64,000 bases of DNA from the NCBI GenBank assembly GCA_030549175.1, contig JAUKUA010000004.1:2914001-2978000 (forward strand), read 5' to 3'. Source of the DNA: Lasiosphaeris hirsuta. Its lineage: Eukaryota > Ascomycota > Sordariomycetes > Sordariales > Lasiosphaeriaceae. The position numbers and the translations under genes were made by a program. The notes beneath the pieces are model-generated. The model worked only from the letters and a program-made list of their open reading frames with translations, was not told where the DNA came from and searched no databases. This document shows, piece by piece, positions 1-10,534 of this stretch (its first letter is position 1; every line of letters begins with the position of its first letter).

Positions 1-736
1 CTTATACCCACTAATCGGATCGCCCACGGCGCCCTCCTTTACCCAGACAACAAACGTTTCGTGTCAAGCTCTAACGAGGATGCTTCTAGCCTTGGAGTTG
101 GCTATCATGTCCTGTCCGTGCCTCGAGGTCATGTTATTACGAGACTCAGACGAGATGCCGACTTGATTCTCTGCCAAAGGAGCCCGGGGAATCGCATGTC
201 TGCCGTTCACGTCTCTTTTGAGATAAACCCCTCTACAATGCTTGTAATTTTATCTGTCCGATCGAAACGGGCTTCGTCCGTCAATTTCACCGCGATCACC
301 AAGTTCGAAGAGAAGGGAAAGCGCGTGCAGGATGCCACAGGGGGGGGGGGGACCCTGCGCAGGAAGCCCCAGAAGGTCATGCCCCTGGAGAACAGGTCAC
401 CGGGACGGTGTCATCCTCTATGGGCAGGACTATGACGTCTCCATTGCATATTACACATTTCGTTTGATATGGCTGGCCACCGGCACCGAGTCTCCGAAAT
501 ACCTCACTATCCAGGGCCACCAGGTATCTTTGCAATTGTTGCAAGATGTCAGATCGCGCGACCGGCCAACAGAGAACGACAACTCGGAAACACTGTCATG
601 GCATATAACCAGGCCAAATACAGCAAAAGGCTCTCTTTTCAAGGACATCCCGCATCTTCGTACAGAAATAGGCAAGGGATCCCACGGCACAGTCTACAAA
701 GCGGTCGACCAAATCTCGGGTACCCTAGGTAGATAG
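1..736 (+). pseudogene. FHA-domain protein kinase relic, frameshifted and truncated
   Basis: The frame is open from the window edge to about 345 and resembles an FHA phosphothreonine-binding domain (segments GYHVLSVPRGHVITRL, SAVHVSFEINPS and VRSKRASSVNF). At a run of G near 341-350 the reading moves by one base into the next frame. That frame continues with DGVILYGQDYDV and then a protein-kinase glycine loop, EIGKGSHGTVYKAVD, at about 664-708. It stops at 734-736, right after the loop, so the rest of the kinase domain (HRD and DFG motifs) is absent; the following 1.3 kb has no kinase coding. The family is fungal FHA-Ser/Thr kinases. The part before base 1 is not visible. One alternative is a sequencing slip in the G run plus an intron at the end, but no kinase exon follows. 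Confidence 0.7.
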
Positions 737-2111
737 GTATGTTAACCTGGCGTTTTAATTTGAAGCGTAGCTTCAAATTGGTTTGTGATCGTAGTGTAAG
801 GTAAGGTATGTAGCCCTGTCAACATAAGGTAGTTAACCTTTGGCATAGTGTTGCGGAGACTGTAAGGTCCTTGCATACACGATCAGAAGTGATTAGCGCT
901 GCGATTTTAGCCCCACTGGAGGGAACGAAACTTCAAGAAGTTCAAAATTTCATAGGCACTGCAGCTTGGTCCCACATCAGCCGAATTTCACCGCATTTAA
1001 CTGCCATTCACGCTGCATGCTAACCGTGGGAAGAATCCCCGGGTTGAGGTATTGGATATAATTTCTGAGAATTTAGCGCTGCGACTTTTTCCTCATTACC
1101 TAGGTAGGTAGGTAGCGGGTGGGATGAGGATGAGGCAACACCAAATTGAAACAGGGCAAAGTTATCCAAGGTACTTCTTAGGTGCACTCATTCTATTGGG
1201 CACGAGACATTTCGAACTTGCACTTGAAATCCCCTGAATGTAAAAACTAAACTATTTGAGAGTGTATTGGAGTAGGTAGTAAGAGTTATAATCTTTATTA
1301 CTTAAGCTTTCCGGCGGATTCAAATTCGTAGAAAGCATCTAGGGCGCGGTGCATAATTTTTCTGGTTTCCAATCTTTGCGAGTTGAAGACGTTGAAGATG
1401 GTGTCGACAGTACGGCAATCGAGAGGGAGCGAAGAGGATCGTGAACAGTGGGGAAAAGGTTTAGGAAGGGAAATCTTTCAGTTTCTCTTTCCCACATGTG
1501 TGTATGTTTGGGTTAGAGGGCATCTCTGCAGCCCTGACGAGTACCGTGACCCTAAACTCGGGGGGCCATGAGAGATTCAGGATGTGGAAGCTTGGCATTT
1601 CAAAATATAACCAAGCCAGGGCTGAGCTGTCACCTGTTACACTGCAGGTTCAGTGTTTCACTTGTAGTTATCGGCGGGCTTCAGTTGGGCCACCGGAACA
1701 ACTGCCGCCGGGGCTCTCCAGTTTATTGGCATCTCTAGAGCCCACTTCGTCCAGCATCGCTGCACTGTATCCACCCATCCAGAGACTTCCCCGCTGGCAT
1801 GTCTGAAGCCAACGCCGACCTAGCTTTGCAGTGCTGATTGGCTGGGGCAACTGTCTCAGATCCTCAGAGTGACTTATGGACAGCCGCTGGCTGGAAGACA
1901 GATGCCTAGGCGGGCAGGTGCTGGCCCGCCTCCATTTTAACGTACGAAGTTTCCATCTGAGCTCGCCCCGCAGTGCGCGAGTGCGCAAGGAAGGCACGAC
2001 GGGATTTAAATCTGCTAGGTGGCGACCACTGCCAGATCAAAAAACAACCTTGGAAGGACCATATTCTACTTTCCACCCCCCCCCCCCCCAAAGTCAACAA
2101 CCTCAGCAGCC
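737..2111. other. Intergenic, no gene seen
   Basis: AT-richer stretch after the kinase relic. It holds two near-identical copies of TTAGCGCTGCGA (about 893 and 1074) and a short GGTA tandem around 1100-1113. A C homopolymer near 2079-2090 lies just upstream of the next start. No convincing coding frame was found. Confidence 0.6.
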
Positions 2112-3674
2112 ATGGAAACCTATCATCCCGAATGCAAACCTCTGCCTGACCATCCGGGTATAGTTGCCTCAACACGTATCCGGACTACCTTCGACATTGC
2201 CTGGACCTGCCTCTCAGTTGTGCTGCTTTGCACATGGGCCGTCTTGCACCTGAACGTGCCTGCCGAGACAGTCAAAGTGAACATACGGCGCAAGATCTAT
2301 CTTTTCGGGAGATCGGTTTGGTGGTGGCTTGTCGCTCTTTTTGCACCCGAGCTTATTGCTAGTGGCTGCACCGTCAAATTCCTTGCTGCGCGGCATGTCA
2401 ACATCATGATGCAGGGTTGGGCAGCAGAAGATGGAGTTACTTGGGCGCTCCCTCACGCCTTTTTCGCCACTATGGGTGGTTTTGCCATCGAATTTGAGGA
2501 AGGACTGATCAAGGTGGAGCAGCTGGGTACCACGGAAGCAACTGGGGTGGCCGAATTGGTTGCAGCGGTTCCAACTCCGAAACCGAGTCCTCCGTCCCCG
2601 GATGTCGAGGAGGTGCGAGACGCAGGGCCTGACAATGCAGCAAACCTGCGCGAAGCGATCAAGTCACTGCAACAAGTACCGCGCCCGCCTTGGCCGTTCG
2701 TCGTGCTCTGCAGGCTCATAACCGAGATCCCCTGGAAAGTTCACACCGCCAATGACAAGGTGGTGCGTGAGGTCCTAGACAACCTCGTGCCTGAGGACAT
2801 CAAGAACCACTCTCCACTTGCGTACTACGACAACGCCATGGCCCTCCGGGGGAACGTGTGGGTGCTGCAGGGCCGTCAGCTGGTGGAGGCGCGCAAGAGG
2901 GGGATCATCAGCCGGCTGCCGCAAGTCACCGAGGCCGAAATCGAGGACCGCAGCAAGGCCGACGCCGTGACCAAGTTCCTCGCCCTGGTGCAGACAACCT
3001 GGTTCGTCACCGAGCTCGTGCTGCGCACCGTCACCCGCCTGCCCATCTCGCAGATTGAGATCCACACGGCCGCCATGGTGGCCTGCAGCACCGTGGCCTA
3101 CGCCGCCAACTGGCACCGGCCGCAGAACATCATGACGCGCGTCAAGCTGCGCGCCGACCGCCTCCCCAACGCCGAGGACATCCGCGAGATCGCCAGCCAG
3201 GGCGGGAACCCGCAGTGGCTTCGGCGCAGCCCGACAAGCATTAGCAACGACAACATCCACGACTGCGGCATCGCCTTCTCGGATCGATTGAGGTCGACCA
3301 AGCTTAATGAGGTGCTGCCCATGCACATGACGGGCGTCTCGTTTGGTCTCGTCTTTGCCGCGGTGCACTTTGCTGCTTGGGGCTTCGAGTTCCCCACGCC
3401 CCAGGAACAGCTGGGTTGGCGCGTCGCGTGTTTTGTGCTGTTGGCGACACCCATTCCGGTGAGCCTCATGATGCTGCATGCCGAGTACTTGACGAAGCGA
3501 CATTTCGCGACGAGGCTACTTGCGGTTGTCGAGTCAAATGTTGTGATTTTGCTGGAAGTGATTTATGTTTTCGCTCGGTTGTTTATTTTGGCTGAGGTTG
3601 TACGGACGCTGTTCTACTTGCCTGCGGGAGCGTACACTGCAACGGCCCTTTGGAATGTGCCACATCTTGGGTAG
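2112..3674 (+). CDS. Multi-pass integral membrane protein of a fungal family of unknown function
   Basis: Single-exon protein of 520 residues. The ATG at 2112 sits in a CAGCCATGG context; an open extension upstream crosses a C homopolymer and is probably 5' UTR. The N-terminal third has the arrangement of a large fungal membrane family: TFDIAWTCLSVVLLCTWAVL (membrane segment about residues 25-46), then HLNVP, then a Trp-rich segment SVWWWLVALFAPELI, and a HAFFATMGGFAIEF motif. A hydrophilic middle (about 160-370) follows, with three more hydrophobic segments near the end (SFGLVFAAVHFAAWGF, VACFVLLATPIPVSLMML and a long one around IYVFARLFILAEVV). No catalytic motif was recognised. The family is widespread in asco- and basidiomycetes without assigned function, as far as I know. 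It stands alone between two accessory genes. Confidence 0.85.
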   Translation: METYHPECKPLPDHPGIVASTRIRTTFDIAWTCLSVVLLCTWAVLHLNVPAETVKVNIRRKIYLFGRSVWWWLVALFAPELIASGCTVKFLAARHVNIMMQGWAAEDGVTWALPHAFFATMGGFAIEFEEGLIKVEQLGTTEATGVAELVAAVPTPKPSPPSPDVEEVRDAGPDNAANLREAIKSLQQVPRPPWPFVVLCRLITEIPWKVHTANDKVVREVLDNLVPEDIKNHSPLAYYDNAMALRGNVWVLQGRQLVEARKRGIISRLPQVTEAEIEDRSKADAVTKFLALVQTTWFVTELVLRTVTRLPISQIEIHTAAMVACSTVAYAANWHRPQNIMTRVKLRADRLPNAEDIREIASQGGNPQWLRRSPTSISNDNIHDCGIAFSDRLRSTKLNEVLPMHMTGVSFGLVFAAVHFAAWGFEFPTPQEQLGWRVACFVLLATPIPVSLMMLHAEYLTKRHFATRLLAVVESNVVILLEVIYVFARLFILAEVVRTLFYLPAGAYTATALWNVPHLG

Positions 3675-4314
3675 GGGTCCGGATCGTTCAATGGCCCAAT
3701 ATTCATTCATATCTTTAACGATGGATTTCCAACGTGGAATTCGTGATCTTCGCACCCAGATAGATTGAAGCTTGGCATGAAGATATCTTGACTTGTACCC
3801 AGCTGGCTGATGGCATGGGTGAAAGGAGGTATACTTACAGATGGCTTGGTCATATGGAACGTGGAACTCCTTGACCACCTCAGACGTCGGGGTCTTGTAC
3901 CCTTTTGAACCACTGTTCTTTCTCAGTTTATGTAGTTCATAAATGGGGAGAAGGAAGTTACATCCTTTCGAGGCTTAGCGCGTGCACACTAAATCCTTCG
4001 AGAGATCTGAAACGGCTAGGGTGCAGATGCTGACGCTGCACCCGCACCTTCCCGCCCTCCCGCAGCCGTCAGCTCCTATGCCAAGCCCTTGCTAGGTGAC
4101 TTGCTGGGGACGGGTCATTTCTGCGATCAAGGGAGATGAGATCCACCCGTCTTTTCTGTTGTTAAGCGAAGAGATCTCATTGTAAATCCCTTGATATTTA
4201 ACGGGCCAATGAGAAAAATATATGGTTGAAATAGGGGAATATGTGCAGACTGGTATAATCCGTCGAAAAATCATGACGCCTCGCTTGAACTTGAATCCAC
4301 AAACGTGCCCTTTC
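3675..4314. other. Intergenic between convergent genes
   Basis: 3' flanks of the membrane protein (plus strand) and the surface protein (minus strand). No coding frame stands out. Confidence 0.6.
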
Positions 4315-5328
4315 TCACGCAGGCAGCTCCCTCGGCTGCGAATCCTGCCCCGGCGCCTCGAACCTCTCCACCTGGTGCAGCTCAGCCGGCTTCTCCGGAT
4401 GCCCCGTGTGGTAGTACTTGACCTCACCCTCGGTGGTTGCCGACGCAGGCCACGCAGCCAAAGCCGGCGTCGGCCCCCTCGCCCCGTCGTGGTACGCCAA
4501 TGTCTGAGGGCCGTCGCCCAGCGAGGTGTCGTGCCGCCTCTTCTTCCTCCAGACGTAGAACGCGGCAATCGCAATGCCGAACACCAGCGCCGTCACGCCC
4601 ACCGCGAGACCCGCCACCGCCCCCGTTGACATCCCTGCCGATGCCGATGTGCCGCCGCCCCCGCCCGACCCCGCCACAATTCCTGTCGGTGATGAGGTCG
4701 AGGCCGTAGCCGATGTGGTCTGCTGCGACGCCGTGTTCGTCACGCTCGTCACGGTCGACGTTGAGCGCAAGCTCTCGGGCAGATCCGACTGCTTCCACGC
4801 GATCTCGATCATGGGCGCGAACAAGTTGATACTCTCGAGCCCCAGGGCGGCATTCGGTATCGTGGCCCACGCGAACCCGTCACTACTACCACTATCACAC
4901 GTCACGGTGCCGACGGTGACGGACGAGGCCACGGCGAGGCACGTCTGCCCGTTGATGTTGGCGCAGGCGAAGCCCGTGGGACAACACCCGACGGCGGTCT
5001 CGCCGGCCGACATGATGAACTGCGGCACCCAGTCGGCGAGGCTGCCGGCCGTGGCCGAGCACGCCGACGTGAACCCCGCCGGGCATATGTACCCCGGTGA
5101 GTAGAAGCCCCAGCCGAAGATGGGCGGGCGCGCGGCCTGGGCACCCCGCGACGTAGCCGGCCAGCACGAAGTGGCGTCGGCGGCGCCCGTCGGCCCGCAG
5201 AGCTGGCCGTACCAGGCTACGTCGCAGGTTGAGCAGAGCCCCACGGCGCCCGAGCACGGCGCCGGCGGCGTGAAGGTCGTCGTGAGGGGCCCGAGGATTG
5301 TCCGCGCTTCCAAGGTGAGGGTGGCCAT
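4315..5328 (-). CDS. Single-pass Cys-rich cell-surface protein
   Basis: Single-exon protein of 337 residues. The N-terminal 170 residues are rich in Cys, Gly and Trp (LTTTFTPPAPC, then several CxxC-like pairs), a pattern I associate with a fungal family of exposed proteins that lack a classical signal peptide. A Ser/Thr-rich stalk (about 190-225) and a glycine run follow, then one transmembrane helix (GAVAGLAVGVTALVFGIAIAAF, about 235-256). The cytosolic tail of about 80 residues begins with basic KKRR. The plan resembles Mid2/WSC-type wall sensors in topology, but no WSC cysteine spacing is seen, so a sensor role is inference. The start ATG is at 5328 in a GGCCATGG context. Confidence 0.85.
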   Translation of the reverse strand: MATLTLEARTILGPLTTTFTPPAPCSGAVGLCSTCDVAWYGQLCGPTGAADATSCWPATSRGAQAARPPIFGWGFYSPGYICPAGFTSACSATAGSLADWVPQFIMSAGETAVGCCPTGFACANINGQTCLAVASSVTVGTVTCDSGSSDGFAWATIPNAALGLESINLFAPMIEIAWKQSDLPESLRSTSTVTSVTNTASQQTTSATASTSSPTGIVAGSGGGGGTSASAGMSTGAVAGLAVGVTALVFGIAIAAFYVWRKKRRHDTSLGDGPQTLAYHDGARGPTPALAAWPASATTEGEVKYYHTGHPEKPAELHQVERFEAPGQDSQPRELPA

Positions 5329-6508
5329 GGTGCTATCGGGTCATCAGCGCCGAGCTGGTTTGGTGGGTTCTCCTCCTTCGTAAATGGTGGTCTAGACGTG
5401 TCGTCGACTCCTCTGGGCAAAGTATACCGCAATGATCCAGCCGGTTATCGTGTACGTCCGGCTAGATCTTGGCGGAAGGAATTCGAGACGCTGAATCAGG
5501 TTGGTAAATAAGGCTGGGATGAAACGACTGTTGCCGTGATCGGTGACACGGAAGCCTTGTTAAGTGTGATTATAGTTGGATGCGAGGAGGAAAAATAACG
5601 AATGTAACGCCAACCAGCACCGTGAGACGGACGGGAAGAGGGGAAAATCGGGAAAATATCTTTATTTGGGGGACGAAAAGGAACAGAAAGAGAGGAAAAT
5701 CGTGCAACTTGGAGCGCGATCAGGTCAAGGGGGGACCATGCTCTGCTCCTCAGGGGATTGGTGGCCCGAGACGCTCTTGCCGCCGCCAAGGACATGGGGT
5801 CGGGTAGCCGTTTCTAGTGTGAATCCTTCGGGCGTCTTTCTCCCCATGAAGCACTAAGAAATCTCTCCTGGGCAGTGAGCACACGCCCCTGGCTGGTTCA
5901 GTTGTGGTCCAAATGCCTCGCAGCGAAGGGAATTCGAGTGCCGCCAGAACGAGGATGAGCTTCACAAGTCATTTAATTTCCTGATGAGCCCGGAGTTGTC
6001 TGTGTCTCCGATGCTGGTGATCGTCAGCTGGGAGATGAAACTGCCATGGCGAAGCACGGCCCCAACTGACCCTGAGCTGAAAGCTCAGTCATGATTCGAC
6101 GTTAGTCTGGATTTGACAGGAACAAGCTTTGGTGTCGATCGCCAGTCGGATTTTGGGAAGTGATAGGCTTAGCCTCATCTCCATCCCGCTCTGTCGGTGG
6201 GTGTGCTCATATCAATTGACAGCGGTTAGTTCCGACGCGCTTAACTTGGATGTAACCTCGAACCAACAGAAGAAAAGCACAAACGCTTGGTTACTTGGCT
6301 GCTTGGTTACTTGTTCTACAAGGTAAGCAAGTGCACTGTACTCCATACCGGTGCCACTACTTTATAAACGACAAATATTGAATATCGATGGCAGCTTCAG
6401 AGTTGGACAAAGCAGTGAAGCCGGATAGGAAGGTTCCTGGTGCAGGTCCCAAAACTTTGAATATCATCACTAGTAGCGGCGCCTGGCGTCTAGCTGTCGT
6501 CACCTACC
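5329..6508. other. Intergenic region
   Basis: Upstream of the surface protein gene and downstream of HRI1. Short open frames on both strands show no family resemblance or splice logic. Probably promoter plus 3' flank. Confidence 0.5.
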
Positions 6509-7313
6509 TCAACTACTGCCAAATTTCTCAACCACGGTCCAAACATCCTCACCAACCAAGATGTTGTCGCCAACCATGGCCTCGATTCCAAAGTACGTCG
6601 CAAAGTCGGTGGGCACCTCGGCATCGCCAATCCGGACCTGCTTCACCCACTCCTCCGTCGCGTCATCCCACTTCAGCCTCTCTACCGTGACATCCCCGTC
6701 GCCCGGCCCCTTCCTCACGATAGCCTGGCAATACTGGCCGAGCCTCACCACCATGCCCCTCTCCAGAGGCGAGGAATCCTCCTCGTCGCGCTGCAGCTTG
6801 AGCACGATGCACACGGTGGCCCCGTGCACGGCGTCAATGGTGTCGGAGTGCCAGACCTCCTCGTAGTCGGTCTCGCGCCCGGTGGTCGGGTTCACCATGC
6901 GGCCCTTCTCGAGGACGGTCCCGTCGGGCTGGGGTAAGTTGTCGCCCTCGTCAATGGCGTTTTCGACGTCGACGGTGCGCGAGTTGATCCAGTGGCGCCA
7001 CTGCGCGTGCGAGATCTGCTGCCCCGGGGGCTCGCTGCTGGTGGGCGCGCGCAGCGACGACGAGGACGTGCCGGCGATGCCCCACTCGAGTGCTGAGAAG
7101 GGGTAGTTTCCTGGTGGAAATTGTTAGCCGGCTCGGAATGGCGAGCACATGGTGCGATGGTTTTGACAAACCGCCGGGTGATGGCTGGGCGTCGAGCAGG
7201 ATGCGGAGATCGACAAAGCGGCGCTCGGGCGAGGTCAGGACAATGGTCGAGGTCGGCTCGCTTGCTTCGTCAGGGAGCCATCGTATCGACTCCCGGATCG
7301 AGATGTCGCCCAT
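6509..7313 (-). CDS. HRI1: HRI1-family protein (two exons)
   Basis: Model: exon 1 7313-7172, intron 7171-7111 (61 nt, donor GTTTGT, branch GCTAAC, acceptor CAG), exon 2 7110-6509; 247 residues. Joining the exons gives an uninterrupted ILLDAQPSPGGNYPFSALEWG across the splice. The C-terminal half includes VWHSDTIDAVHGATVCIVLK and ends with a VGDNILVGEDVWTVVEKFG motif. Yeast Hri1 is a cytosolic protein of ill-defined role, reported to interact with casein kinase Hrr25; its fold is described as two similar beta-barrels. The length agrees with the family (about 240-250). It is transcribed divergently from ERG28 with about 530 bp between the starts. Only the GTTTGT donor is unusual. Confidence 0.9.
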
Positions 7314-7842
7314 TGTGCCTCTGGTGCTGTGCTTTCGCTGTTTGCCTTGCAGCGTGGACAAGTTACAAAAGTCGCGGGGACTTGGATGGTGAAGGTGGGG
7401 TACATCATTCCCGCTGCCGCGCCTGCGGCGCTCAGCGTGACAGAAAATTGATGGGCGGAGGCATCGCCTGACCCTAACCCCCATAGTCGTCGCTTCTTCT
7501 TGTTTCTCTCTCTGAAACAGCCAACATGACATGGAACCTAGACTTTTACAGTGCCATCAATGACAAGGTGTAAAGAGGACTTCGTCCTGACCGTCCTTCA
7601 GTTCGGCTGTTTTGCCATTTTCAATGCGACAAATCATTTTTCAGGGAAAGTTCGGAAGGCACGCGTTGTCTGCAAGGTCCTTTGGGAACAGGGGTCCAGC
7701 CGAACGGATGCTCGGCGGACCAGCTGCACATACAAATAGCTGCCATCAGCCCGCTGACAAGAAAGCTGAACAGCTTCCAGTGCGCACATAAATTTTTGTT
7801 GCATATGCTAGAGACAGGCCGGAACTGCCACCATCGGTCAAC
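7314..7842. promoter_or_regulatory. Divergent promoter region HRI1 / ERG28
   Basis: 529 bp between two start codons pointing outward. No specific operator was identified. No gene fits inside. Confidence 0.5.
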
Positions 7843-8316
7843 ATGTCGCTTCTACCACGACACGAGGGGTTTCTTCCCTACTTCCTCCTCTACGTCAGTG
7901 CCCCGCCCCCAGTCACACAGACGGCCAATCAGATGGCCGATAGCTTACCGGATCCCGTGTTATAGGCTAGCTCTGCCGCCGTCATCCACAGCTTCGTCTG
8001 CTACCTCTCGCCTCCGAGCATTGCCATGGGCCAGTTCAAGGGCCCCGCACGCCCTGAGCCAAACGGCCTGGCATCCCGCATCTACGCCATGAAGAACCTC
8101 TACACGTCCCTGATCCGGGGCTATGCTGCCTATCATATCACCAACCCCGAGGTGTACAACCTGGCCATGCTCACCTTCGTCGGCGTCCTCTGGCTGTACG
8201 GGACCGAGCTGTTCTACTATAGGACCACGAGGGTCAAGGAGTCCATCATCTCTCTCATCACCGCGACCACGGGCATTATTTGGATGAATGCCCAGAGGGA
8301 ATTCTACTCCTCCTAA
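7843..8316 (+). CDS. ERG28: ERG28-like ergosterol biosynthesis scaffold (two exons)
   Basis: Model: exon 1 7843-7893, intron 7894-7965 (72 nt; donor GTCAGT, branch CTTAC, acceptor TATAG), exon 2 7966-8316; 133 residues. Erg28 is an ER membrane protein that tethers the C4-demethylation enzymes (Erg25, Erg26, Erg27). Exon 1 encodes the family opening SLLPRHEGFLPYFLLY. The second half carries the hallmark order RGYAAYHITNPEVYNLAMLTF, then a TELFYYRT motif (family: SEWLIFxT) and a TTGIIWMNAQREFYSS end (family: STxxLVWMxxQxxxY). Hydrophobic segments fit the four-helix topology. The middle (FKGPARPEPNGLASRIYAMKNLYTSLIR) departs from the usual ARTFGTW motif, so it may be a divergent paralog. The donor is not GTRAGT, so the exon 1 junction is the least certain part. 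Confidence 0.8.
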
Positions 8317-9294
8317 CGTGTATCATATCATGTCATCCTCTCATTAACATATTCTCAATTGCCTACCTACACATGTCATCGAGCGCCTGCAACACGGCCT
8401 CAGATCTGATGGCACATCCGCCCTTCCCGGTCTTTGTGCAGCCACTCTCCAGCGCCCGAGCGATGGTGTCCATTTTTCTCCTCGGTTGTTGCGTACTGTA
8501 TCAACATGCCGTATGCCTTTCTACACTCGATAACCCAACCCCCCCCCCCCCACTCCCCCCTCCATGGGGCGCGCTAGCGTCCTGAAGTAGTTCCCCTCTG
8601 AACCACCCGAGGGGGCTGTGTCAGGAATCTGCGTGATGTCGGCGGCCGGGTTCTCGGCAATTCGGGCGACGAGCTTGCACGAAGGGATTCGGTCAGGTTC
8701 TTCTCCGCCTCCGGGATTGGGGCGCCTTCTTCGCCGGCCGTTATCAAGCTGGGGACGGGCATTAGGGTTGTTGCTGCTTCGGAATCCTGTATTGGATCGG
8801 AGGCGTTGGATTTGCTCCCATAGCTTGTCGATGCATCGTCGGTGAGATAACGGCCATTCCCGGTGCATCTATCGCCTCGACTGGCGTCTTTTCACTGTAG
8901 TGCATGGATGTAGAGTTCAGAAAGCACATAGGCTGGGGAGCAAACCTGGGACACTCTTGGAGTAATTCACCTCAGCCAATCATAGTGAGCCTGTCTGTCC
9001 ACTGGATGCTACAATGCTCCCAAATAGACCCTTGATCGATTCGCTAACCTAGACCAGGCCAGCCTGGTTACAGGCCATCTCTGGAATCGCTTGGAGATTT
9101 AGCGATCGGCCAATTAGAGCTCTCATCTGCCCATCGTCGCTTCTACACTAAGGAAGAGCTAAATAGGGACACTAGTGGCCAATGAGGAGCCCGCTATCCG
9201 TGCATCGGACCCCTGCTTTCTTTGGGGAGTCGGGGAGATATCAAACACATATAGAGGCATAGCGATGTGAACCACCGCCGCCGCGGTTGAGGAT
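8317..9294. other. Intergenic region
   Basis: Contains a C/G homopolymer near 8540-8550. The minus strand between about 8870 and 8574 is open with a Ser/Thr/Pro-rich translation but has no start, family or splice support. Confidence 0.5.
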
Positions 9295-9969
9295 TCAAGG
9301 TCTCGTCAGTCCATTAATTCCCAAAACACGCTCCTCAAAACCCTCGAGCAAGTTCCATTCAATAGCGCCCCTGCTGACACCATCGGAGCCGACTGTGGCC
9401 GTGTCAGACAAAAGGGGAGAGGTCGAATTCCAAAGCGAGAGGCCCGGGGCCGACGTCGCCCAATCCCAGGGGCTCGAAACGACCCCAGAGAGCATCATAC
9501 CCAGTCCACAGGCCCCCGCGCATGCCGAAGCGCATGATTCTATGGTTTCCTGTCAACATCCATCCACACCAAGACAGGGGCCGGGCAGCATACATGCAGC
9601 TCAATGACATCACCCGCTTTCCCTGTCACCACCGATCTCGTCTTGTTGATGTACTCTACCGCCGAGTCAAGAAATTCGCAGGGAATGAGCAAAAACCGTC
9701 ACCATACTATCAACATAATTCACAATCTCGAACTCGGAACGACAGTGTAATGCCCGGTGACCACTTACCAATACCTGTGGCTGGTACTTTCCCTCGCCGT
9801 AGCTGACGGTGTTAGGGGGGTCCTTGATACGCTCAGCACTGGATATTTAATAAGTACGGACATCGATTGAGCAGCCTGCTTTTGGACACCTGCTAGAAAA
9901 ATACCTGACTTTAGTCGAAACCGATATCGGCGCCAATACTATCCAGAATTTGAACAGCGACCCCTTCAT
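9295..9969 (-). CDS. Candidate small secreted protein, four exons
   Basis: Hand-built model: exons 9969-9905, 9838-9769, 9653-9594 and 9549-9295, total 450 nt, 149 residues. Splice sites: exon 1 donor GTATTT, acceptor CCAG; exon 2 donor GTAAGT, acceptor TAGAG; exon 3 donor GTATGC, acceptor GACAG. All phases agree. The first 22 residues (MKGSLFKFWIVLAPISVSTK) resemble a secretion signal. The mature part starts SAERIKDPPNTVSYGEGKYQ and includes GKAGDVIELHETIES, followed by a small Cys/Ala-rich stretch CASACAGACGLG, and ends GINGLTRP. I do not recognise the family. The exon 3 acceptor is the weakest site; an alternative at GATAG would end the protein early. It could also be a decaying gene, since each exon is open only over its modelled range. 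Confidence 0.4.
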
Positions 9970-10534
9970 GAATCGTAACCTAAGCGGCTGCTATACTGTT
10001 ACTTCTGTATGATGTGGTTCATACTGCAATTCGTTTTCCTATACATCATTTACCTCCCTTCCGTCATGGCCTGTAACCTGGTGGTCATCACGGCAAGGAA
10101 CAAGCCTGAGATTGCCGGGAGGAATGACGTGCTCTTCTGGATCTTTGTCGTAACCACTGTCCTGGGCAACCACCATCTGGCTGTCAACAATCTGCATGTA
10201 CCAGGGCTAGTTATATTCACTTTATACTTATTTTCCATCCCCTCATCATCTGTTTCCGACAACACCTACACGCCGAGCATCTCGCTCGCCTCTTTCCTCC
10301 TACGGTTCTGATCAACAATGACAAAACGGCCAAGAACGACCACATTCTCAGTAGTTGGGGCTTCCAGTTGTGGGCGAGGCGTTGGAACAAGGCCTGTGCC
10401 TTTCCGGGGTCTGAGCACACCGGATGTTCATGTTTCGAAAGAACAATTGCTTCGGTTTGGGGATGGCTTTGGGTATGCGGTCGGTCCCGAACCAGGAAAT
10501 GACAACTCGAGGGCTGCACATGATCTCCGTTTCC
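9970..10534. other. Intergenic region
   Basis: Upstream of the small secreted candidate and downstream of the ankyrin gene. A hydrophobic plus-strand frame at 10009-10311 has no family resemblance. Confidence 0.5.

Noticed and set aside
2775..3503. 242-codon minus-strand frame
   Set aside because: Antisense of the membrane protein gene with His/Gly/Arg-biased composition.
8574..8870. Ser/Thr/Pro-rich minus-strand frame downstream of ERG28
   Set aside because: No start, no splice continuation and crosses into a G/C homopolymer; too weak to call.
10009..10311. Hydrophobic plus-strand frame
   Set aside because: No conserved motif, and its apparent helices come from T-rich intergenic DNA.
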